From positions 7,783,001 through 7,847,000 of the forward strand of contig NZ_LT670818.1 in NCBI RefSeq assembly GCF_900129505.1: DNA of 64,000 bases, in the 5' to 3' direction. The translations under genes and the position numbers were made by a program. This DNA is from Bradyrhizobium erythrophlei (GTDB taxonomy: Bacteria; Pseudomonadota; Alphaproteobacteria; Rhizobiales; Xanthobacteraceae). Positions 59,045 to 64,000 of this stretch are shown here, one piece after another. Position 1 is the first letter of the stretch. Each line of letters starts with the position of its first letter. The notes under the pieces are model-generated. The model was not told the DNA's origin. It made no database searches and was given only the letters and a program-made list of their open reading frames with translations.

Positions 59045-60481
59045 TCAGAACATTTCGAAATATTCGCGCTGCTCCCATTCGGTGACCTCGGCCTGGAAGC
59101 GATCGATCTCCGCATTCTTGATGTGGACGTAATAATCGACTAGTTCCGCACCCATCGCCTCGCGGAAGAACGGATCCTCCTGCAGGGCGAACACCGCCTC
59201 ACGCAGCGATTTCGGCAGCAGGCTTGCTTTGGTCTCGTAGGGCGTATCGGCAGAGGGACCGGGATCCAGCGCGCGATCGACGCCATCGAGGCCGGACAGG
59301 ATTTGCGAAGCCATATAGAGGTATGGATTCGCGGCGGGCTCCCCTACTCGGTTTTCCAGCCGCGTCGCCTTATCATTGGCGCCGCCAAGCGCCCGGATCA
59401 TCACGCCGCGATTGTCGCGGCCCCAGATTGCGCGGTCCGGCGCCAGCGAATAAGAGCGATAGCGCTTGTAGCCGTTGATGGTCGGCGTGGTGAAAACGGT
59501 TGCTGCACGGGCGTGTTGCAGCAGCCCCGCGAGATAGTGCTTTCCAAACGACGACAGCGCTTCGCCCGCAACCTTCGACATGAAGGCATTGTTGCCGTCC
59601 TTGCGCGAAACCAGCGATTGATGCAGATGCCAGCCGGACGACACCACGTTCGGGATACGCGGCCGGCACATGAACGTCGCGTGATAGCCATGGCGATGGG
59701 CGATCTGCTTCACGGCGCTGCGAAAAAGGACCATGGTGTCCGCCGGCGCGAGACCGACAGTCGGCTGGAAGGTAAATTCGGCCTGGCTCGGGCCGAACTC
59801 CACTTCCATAGAACGCAGCGGCAAGCCGAGCGCGACCACATCGCGCCGGATCAGCTCGAGCGCCGGCTCCATCTGATCGTAGCGCTGCTCGGTCAGATAT
59901 TGGTAGCCGTGCGACAGCAGGCCAACTTCCGGTGGCTCGCCGGGCTGCCCGGCATGCTCCGGCTGCATCTTGGAATCGGTGACCTTGAAGATGTGAAACT
60001 CGACCTCAAGGCCCGCGACGAAATCATAGCCGCGCTTGGCAAGCTTCTCCAACACCAACTTGTAGAGACCGCGGGTAGCAAACGGCACCGGACGACCGTC
60101 GGCAAAATAAAGGTCGCACAACAACCACCCCGTGGTCGGCGCCCAGGGCAGCACCTTGAACGTGGTCGGGTCCGGGACCATCAGGACGTCGCAACCGCCC
60201 TGCATTTCGCTAATACCGAAGCCGCCGCCGGCGGTAAATACCGGAAATACCGTGCGGTGCGACGTGTCCTTTGCCAGCATCGTAGTCGTGATCGAGCAAC
60301 CGCTCTCGAGCGAGTCCAGCGCTTCCGATGCAATCAGCGTCTTGCCGCGCAGGATGCCGTGCTGGTCCGGGAACGACAGCCTGATGGTCTCAAGCTTGCT
60401 GTCTGCGCCGACCCGCCGCAGACGGACCGCCGCTTCGCGTTGTTCATCGGACCACAGTCCGTGCTTCCTGATGAAACTCAA
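59045..60481 (-). CDS. Glutamine synthetase-family enzyme (likely gamma-glutamylating an amine)
   Basis: 478 residues. Catalytic-domain motifs are visible: VAGLEVEFHIFK, SMEVEFGPSQAEFTF, SSGWHLHQSLVS, NGYKRYRSYS and ENRVGEPAANPYLYMA. The protein is a member of the GS-like group rather than the main GlnA, and it sits after a Rieske oxygenase gene. In aniline-type pathways a similar GS-like enzyme joins glutamate to the amine before the oxygenase acts; the same may be true here. Confidence 0.85.
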   Translation of the reverse strand: MSFIRKHGLWSDEQREAAVRLRRVGADSKLETIRLSFPDQHGILRGKTLIASEALDSLESGCSITTTMLAKDTSHRTVFPVFTAGGGFGISEMQGGCDVLMVPDPTTFKVLPWAPTTGWLLCDLYFADGRPVPFATRGLYKLVLEKLAKRGYDFVAGLEVEFHIFKVTDSKMQPEHAGQPGEPPEVGLLSHGYQYLTEQRYDQMEPALELIRRDVVALGLPLRSMEVEFGPSQAEFTFQPTVGLAPADTMVLFRSAVKQIAHRHGYHATFMCRPRIPNVVSSGWHLHQSLVSRKDGNNAFMSKVAGEALSSFGKHYLAGLLQHARAATVFTTPTINGYKRYRSYSLAPDRAIWGRDNRGVMIRALGGANDKATRLENRVGEPAANPYLYMASQILSGLDGVDRALDPGPSADTPYETKASLLPKSLREAVFALQEDPFFREAMGAELVDYYVHIKNAEIDRFQAEVTEWEQREYFEMF

Positions 60482-60512
60482 AGCAATTTCCTTGCCTAGC
60501 GCGGGAATCCGA

Positions 60513-61865
60513 TTACTCGGCTGCGGTCAGATCAGACGACGCGATCTGCACCGGAACGGATGCCGCCCAGGGTGCTTCTCGGCGTCGCTTGACGTCGACT
60601 TCCATCCAATATGTCTCCCAACCCTTGGTCGGGCCGATACCGTCCATGGTCGGGGGACCCTGAATGCTCTTGGCATGCGCTTGGTCGAGGAACATGAAGG
60701 GCTTGCCGCCTTGCGTGACCTTCTCGATCTCCTGACGCAGCAGACGTCGATATTGAATGATCGCCTTGTCGGACTGGCCGAGATGCTCGCGCGTGCGATC
60801 CTGGATCGCGCCCATCGATTCCACGGCCCACTGGTCGTGCACGTTGATGTCGGCGCCCATGCCGGTGTAGGTATCGTGCGCCTGCTCATGCGGATCGAAG
60901 CCATAATCGTTCGACTTGTTCTTGCGCGAGCGATAGTCGGGAAGCTGATAGAGCTCGAGGCGCTGCTCGCGCATCTTCTTCTTGTCCATCGGCGCGGTGT
61001 AGCTGGTGAAGATCGCGTACCAATAGCAATGCGTATCATCGACGGGCACGTGCCACTGTGTGATCGTCATCTCGGTGCTCATCGGGATCACGAAGGCGTG
61101 CGGGAACAGCGCGTTGGTCACCCGCACATGGGTCCGCCTATCGTCAATTTCACGTAGCGCGACGAGCCGCAGGCCATATTCGGTTTGCTCGACATTGATA
61201 ATCGGCCGATCGTACTCGCGAAGCACCTTCGTCATCGGTATTTCGCTATCGGCGGACGCGCCGCGAAACTGCTTGCCATACGCGATCGAGGTGTCCTCGT
61301 CCTCGAAGAAGCGGTGCAGGAACGAGGCATGCGCCGGATCAATTCCGACTTCGAAAGCCTGCAGCCAGTTACATTCGATCAGTCCCTTGAACGCGAAGGT
61401 GTAGGCATTGGGAGCTGCAAAACAGTCGATCTCCGGAAACGCGGGCGGCTCGCCTTCGCCGAGATAGGCCCAGAGGATGCCGCCCTTCTCCGTGACGGGA
61501 TAGGCACGCTGCTTGATATTCTTGCAGAGCGAGGAGCCGACCGGCTCCGCTGGCGTCTCAAGGCACTGCCCCTTGACGTCGAACAACCAGCCATGGAATG
61601 CGCACCGCAGGCCGCCATTCTCGAGCCGGCCGAATGCGAGGTCGGCGCCGCGGTGCGGACAATCGCGATCCACCAAGCCGTAGCGGCCATTTTCATCACG
61701 GAACAAGACGAAGTTCTCGCCGAGCAACTTGACCGGCTTGATCGGCCGCTCGCCCTCCAGTTCATCGACCAGGGCTGCCGGCTGCCAGTACATCCGCATG
61801 AATTTGCCGGCGGGATCCGCAGGACCGATACGGGTGATCAGATCATTCTGCTGTTGGCTCATCAT
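60513..61865 (-). CDS. Rieske-type aromatic ring-hydroxylating oxygenase, alpha subunit
   Basis: 450 residues. The Rieske cluster is CPHRGADLAFG...LRCAFHGW near residues 69-93. The mononuclear iron site is FEVGIDPAHASFLHRF. Resembles single-component phthalate/vanillate-type oxygenases, which need an electron-transfer partner. A ferredoxin gene is divergent at 63835. Gap to the GS-like gene is 31 bases, so one operon. Confidence 0.93.
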   Translation of the reverse strand: MMSQQQNDLITRIGPADPAGKFMRMYWQPAALVDELEGERPIKPVKLLGENFVLFRDENGRYGLVDRDCPHRGADLAFGRLENGGLRCAFHGWLFDVKGQCLETPAEPVGSSLCKNIKQRAYPVTEKGGILWAYLGEGEPPAFPEIDCFAAPNAYTFAFKGLIECNWLQAFEVGIDPAHASFLHRFFEDEDTSIAYGKQFRGASADSEIPMTKVLREYDRPIINVEQTEYGLRLVALREIDDRRTHVRVTNALFPHAFVIPMSTEMTITQWHVPVDDTHCYWYAIFTSYTAPMDKKKMREQRLELYQLPDYRSRKNKSNDYGFDPHEQAHDTYTGMGADINVHDQWAVESMGAIQDRTREHLGQSDKAIIQYRRLLRQEIEKVTQGGKPFMFLDQAHAKSIQGPPTMDGIGPTKGWETYWMEVDVKRRREAPWAASVPVQIASSDLTAAE

Positions 61866-61905
61866 GGTGCGGGTCTCCTCAGGTCTTGTTCGACAGTGCT
61901 GCGGC

Positions 61906-63609
61906 TCAGCGCTGGAATACGACTTTGCCGCCGACCACCGTGATGGAAGCCTTGATGTCCTTGATCTGGTCTTCCGGCACGGTCATGTAGTCTGCCGAGA
62001 GCACCACCAGATCCGCCAATTTGCCCGGCTCGAGTGTGCCCTTTTTGGCTTCCTCGAACGTGTAGCGTGCGGCCGCACTGGTATAGAGACGCAGCGCCTG
62101 TTCACGGCTGATGGCCTCGGAAGCACCGTAGACGTTCCCGTTCGGATCCTTCCGCGTCACCATGATGTACATGTTGAGCAGCGGGTTGATCGGATTGACG
62201 GGGAAGTCAGTGCCGGCGCCGAGATTGTCGAGGCCCATTTTGTCGATCAACGTTTTGGTGGGCAAGGCGCGATCTGCGACGGCGCGACCGAGGAAGCGCT
62301 CCACCGTCGCCGCCTTGTCCCACATGAAGACATTCTGGAAGTCGATGCGGACGCCGAGCTTGTGGGCGCGCTCCATCTGTTCGGGCCGGATCAGGCTGGC
62401 GTGGATCAGGATAAAGCGGCGATCCCGGATGGACTTTTCCTTGTCGGCCGCCTCGAACGCGTCGAGGACCTGATCGATACCGAGATCACCGACGACGTGG
62501 ACGCCGACGCGCCAGTTGTAGCGGTTACAGATCGAGATAAGCTGCTTCAGCCGTTCCGGCGTCTGTTGCGCGATACCGTGATAGTCATCGTGCGAGTCCG
62601 GATAGACATCGCGCATCAGCGCGGTCTTCAGCGTCATGCCGCCATCGTAGAAGATCTTGATCCCCGCAAATTTCAGCCAATCGTCACCGAAGCCGGACGA
62701 CGCACCGTTGCCGGACATGATCGCCTCCCACGCCGCCATCTCCGCCGGCGGTTCCGGCCGGAACATCAGGCCGACACGAAGCGTCGCCTCTTTGGCGAGC
62801 GCGATCTTCTGCAGCGTCCGGATGTCACGCGCTTCCGTCGCGCCCTCGACCGCGCTGGTGATCCCGAAGCCGTTGAGCACGCTCTCTGCGAGTTTGAACT
62901 GCTGGATCTCGTCCTCGTCCGACCACGGCGGCACGGCTTTCTCGACCCGATCGATCGCGGTCTCGACGAGAACGCCGGTCAATTCCCCCGCGGCATCCCG
63001 CTCAAAGGAGCCACCGCCTGGATTGGCCGTGCTCTTGTCCACGCCCGCGCTCTGCAGCGCCATGCTGTTGGCCATCGAGAAATGGCCGACGGTGCGCAGA
63101 TAGACCGGATTGCTCGGAGCGACGCTGTCGATTTCCTGCCGGGTAAGATACCGCTTCTCCGCGAGCTGCGATGGCGGATGCCACGCACCGCCGATAATCC
63201 ATTCGCCCGGCTTCTTCTTGCCTGCGAACGTTCTGATCGCGTCGAGCGCCTCCGCGACAGTCTTCGCGCGGCTCATATTCACGACGTATTCAGCCATACC
63301 CGCCGCCTTGAAATGCGCGTGGGTGTCGATCAATCCGGGAACAACGGTCTTGCCGCCCACGTCGAATACGCGCGTCTGCGTGCCGATCAGCGCCTTAATC
63401 GATGCGCTGGTGCCGACCGCGAGGATCTTACCGTCCCTGATCGCAGTTGCCTCCGCGACTGAGGAACTGGCGTCCATGGTCAGGATTTTTGCGTTGATCA
63501 GAACCAAGTCGGGCGAGTTCAGATCCGCCTGCTGCGCGGCCGCATACGTGGCGCTGGCGAGATACACGCCCACCCCTAAAACCGACAAAGCCTTCAATTT
63601 CCCAAACAT
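61906..63609 (-). CDS. Exported metal-dependent amidohydrolase
   Basis: 567 residues from ATG at 63609 (MFGKLKALSV), preferred because GGAG lies nine bases upstream. Signal peptide KLKALSVLGVGVYLASATYA. Metal motif VVPGLIDTHAHFKAAG, then VHVVGDLGIDQVL, FILIHASL and NLGAGTDFPV. Family of the YtcJ-type amidohydrolases. Likely cleaves an amide in the periplasm. First gene of the operon. Confidence 0.9.
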   Translation of the reverse strand: MFGKLKALSVLGVGVYLASATYAAAQQADLNSPDLVLINAKILTMDASSSVAEATAIRDGKILAVGTSASIKALIGTQTRVFDVGGKTVVPGLIDTHAHFKAAGMAEYVVNMSRAKTVAEALDAIRTFAGKKKPGEWIIGGAWHPPSQLAEKRYLTRQEIDSVAPSNPVYLRTVGHFSMANSMALQSAGVDKSTANPGGGSFERDAAGELTGVLVETAIDRVEKAVPPWSDEDEIQQFKLAESVLNGFGITSAVEGATEARDIRTLQKIALAKEATLRVGLMFRPEPPAEMAAWEAIMSGNGASSGFGDDWLKFAGIKIFYDGGMTLKTALMRDVYPDSHDDYHGIAQQTPERLKQLISICNRYNWRVGVHVVGDLGIDQVLDAFEAADKEKSIRDRRFILIHASLIRPEQMERAHKLGVRIDFQNVFMWDKAATVERFLGRAVADRALPTKTLIDKMGLDNLGAGTDFPVNPINPLLNMYIMVTRKDPNGNVYGASEAISREQALRLYTSAAARYTFEEAKKGTLEPGKLADLVVLSADYMTVPEDQIKDIKASITVVGGKVVFQR

Positions 63610-63629
63610 GGACATTGGCTCCATTTATC

Positions 63630-63646
63630 TGTTCGATAGACGAACA
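63630..63646. promoter_or_regulatory. Operator 1: inverted repeat near the amidohydrolase
   Basis: TGTTCG-ATAGA-CGAACA, a perfect inverted repeat with five-base spacer. It lies about 20 bases upstream of the amidohydrolase start, between promoter and ribosome site. Shares its half-sites with operator 2. Confidence 0.65.
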
Positions 63647-63802
63647 TTGGTTCGAAGATTATAGAATGCTCCTAATTTCGTTTCCGTGCAAGTGTCCATT
63701 TTGCACACAGCGCCAAGTTTTGGATTGCCCAGGTGTCCCTTCCGAGACCAAGCCCTAATGCTGACCGGAAATCCTGCTTGATATATCCGTTATACGAACA
63801 TA

Positions 63803-63819
63803 CGTTCGTTAGTCGAACG
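63803..63819. promoter_or_regulatory. Operator 2: inverted repeat near the ferredoxin
   Basis: CGTTCG-TTAGT-CGAACG, a perfect inverted repeat with the same GTTCG-N5-CGAAC core as operator 1. A third overlapping half-site (CGAAC at 63795) is adjacent. Lies 15 bases before the ferredoxin ATG. The core resembles IclR-type sites, but the regulator is not in the window. Confidence 0.65.
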
Positions 63820-63834
63820 AACGGAGAATGTGGA

Positions 63835-64000
63835 ATGTCGAAGGTGAATTTCGTTCGCCAAGACGGCACGGCGTGCGTCGTCGAGATCGGATCAGGCGTC
63901 AGCGTGATGCTCGCCGCGGTCCGTAGCGGCATATCGGGAATCGAGGGTGAATGCGGTGGCTGCCTCGATTGCGCAACCTGCCACGTCTATGTCGACGACG
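63835..64000 (+). CDS. 2Fe-2S ferredoxin, cut by the window edge
   Basis: Begins MSKVNFVRQDGTACVV with GGAG upstream. The cluster region starts CGGCLDCATCH, a plant/putidaredoxin-type arrangement. The 3' end lies beyond the window. Probably the electron donor for the Rieske oxygenase. Confidence 0.88.
   Translation, partial: MSKVNFVRQDGTACVVEIGSGVSVMLAAVRSGISGIEGECGGCLDCATCHVYVDD

Noticed and set aside
59303..60499. A 398-residue plus-strand frame
   Set aside because: Antisense of the glutamine synthetase-like gene.
61729..63462. A 577-residue plus-strand frame
   Set aside because: Antisense of the amidohydrolase gene; composition shows the His/Arg/Asp bias of a shadow frame.

Overview
The window joins two kinds of DNA. 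From base 1 to about 14.5 kb is the right end of an integrated phage (prophage). The rest is chromosome of a high-GC alphaproteobacterium, most likely Bradyrhizobium or a close relative. Chromosomal markers are a glyA-nrdR-ribD-ribE operon, a magnesium-type HemB, an LdtR-like regulator, a DUF6163 protein, an oxaloacetate decarboxylase of the PEP mutase family, bpt, lipB, fliN and intergenic repeats of a Bradyrhizobium-like style. The prophage is visibly lower in GC, and its gene starts and ends overlap almost everywhere.

Prophage (1-14,538). All genes point right. The left end carries a possible chemical modification module: a phage amidoligase (cut by the window edge), a class II glutamine amidotransferase, a gamma-glutamylcyclotransferase-like protein and a small zinc-finger protein. 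A T7-style replication set follows: primase-helicase, family A DNA polymerase, ssDNA-binding protein, Cas4/RecB-like exonuclease and endonuclease VII. Mixed in are an endolysin, a metallophosphoesterase, nucleotide-metabolism proteins (DUF4406, dATP/dGTP diphosphohydrolase), an HExxH protein and many tiny coupled ORFs. A terminator closes this run. A tyrosine integrase follows, and its reading frame ends inside a tRNA-Leu gene, which marks the attachment site. Structural and lysogeny-control genes must lie to the left, outside the window.

Chromosome, conserved part (14.5-39.6 kb). This holds housekeeping and metabolic genes: fliN, lipB, a LysR/tautomerase divergent pair, acylphosphatase, oxaloacetate decarboxylase, the biotin-dependent carboxylase alpha subunit, an alkaline phosphatase family protein, 1-Cys peroxiredoxin, a histone-like lysine-rich protein, the riboflavin/glyA operon, hemB, an RDD protein and bpt. 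Several decayed genes sit between them: a photolyase remnant, a frameshifted EamA transporter and a fragment of glutathione-dependent formaldehyde dehydrogenase.

Chromosome, accessory part (39.8-64 kb). Small hypothetical genes, two decayed copies of one small gene family and a second histone-like gene lead to a tRNA-Arg. Next come signalling genes (two paralogous OmpR-type regulators, an AraC regulator, a hybrid histidine kinase, a short kinase and a large winged-helix/NTPase/repeat regulator). Among these lie fragments of a transposase, a nitroreductase, an ABC substrate-binding protein, a 2Fe-2S dehydrogenase subunit and a LysR regulator, plus an isochorismatase with an in-frame stop. The right end is a catabolic cluster: glutamine synthetase-like enzyme, Rieske oxygenase, exported amidohydrolase and a divergent 2Fe-2S ferredoxin, with matched palindromic operators in the shared promoter region. 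It suggests gamma-glutamylation followed by ring hydroxylation of an amine-bearing substrate.
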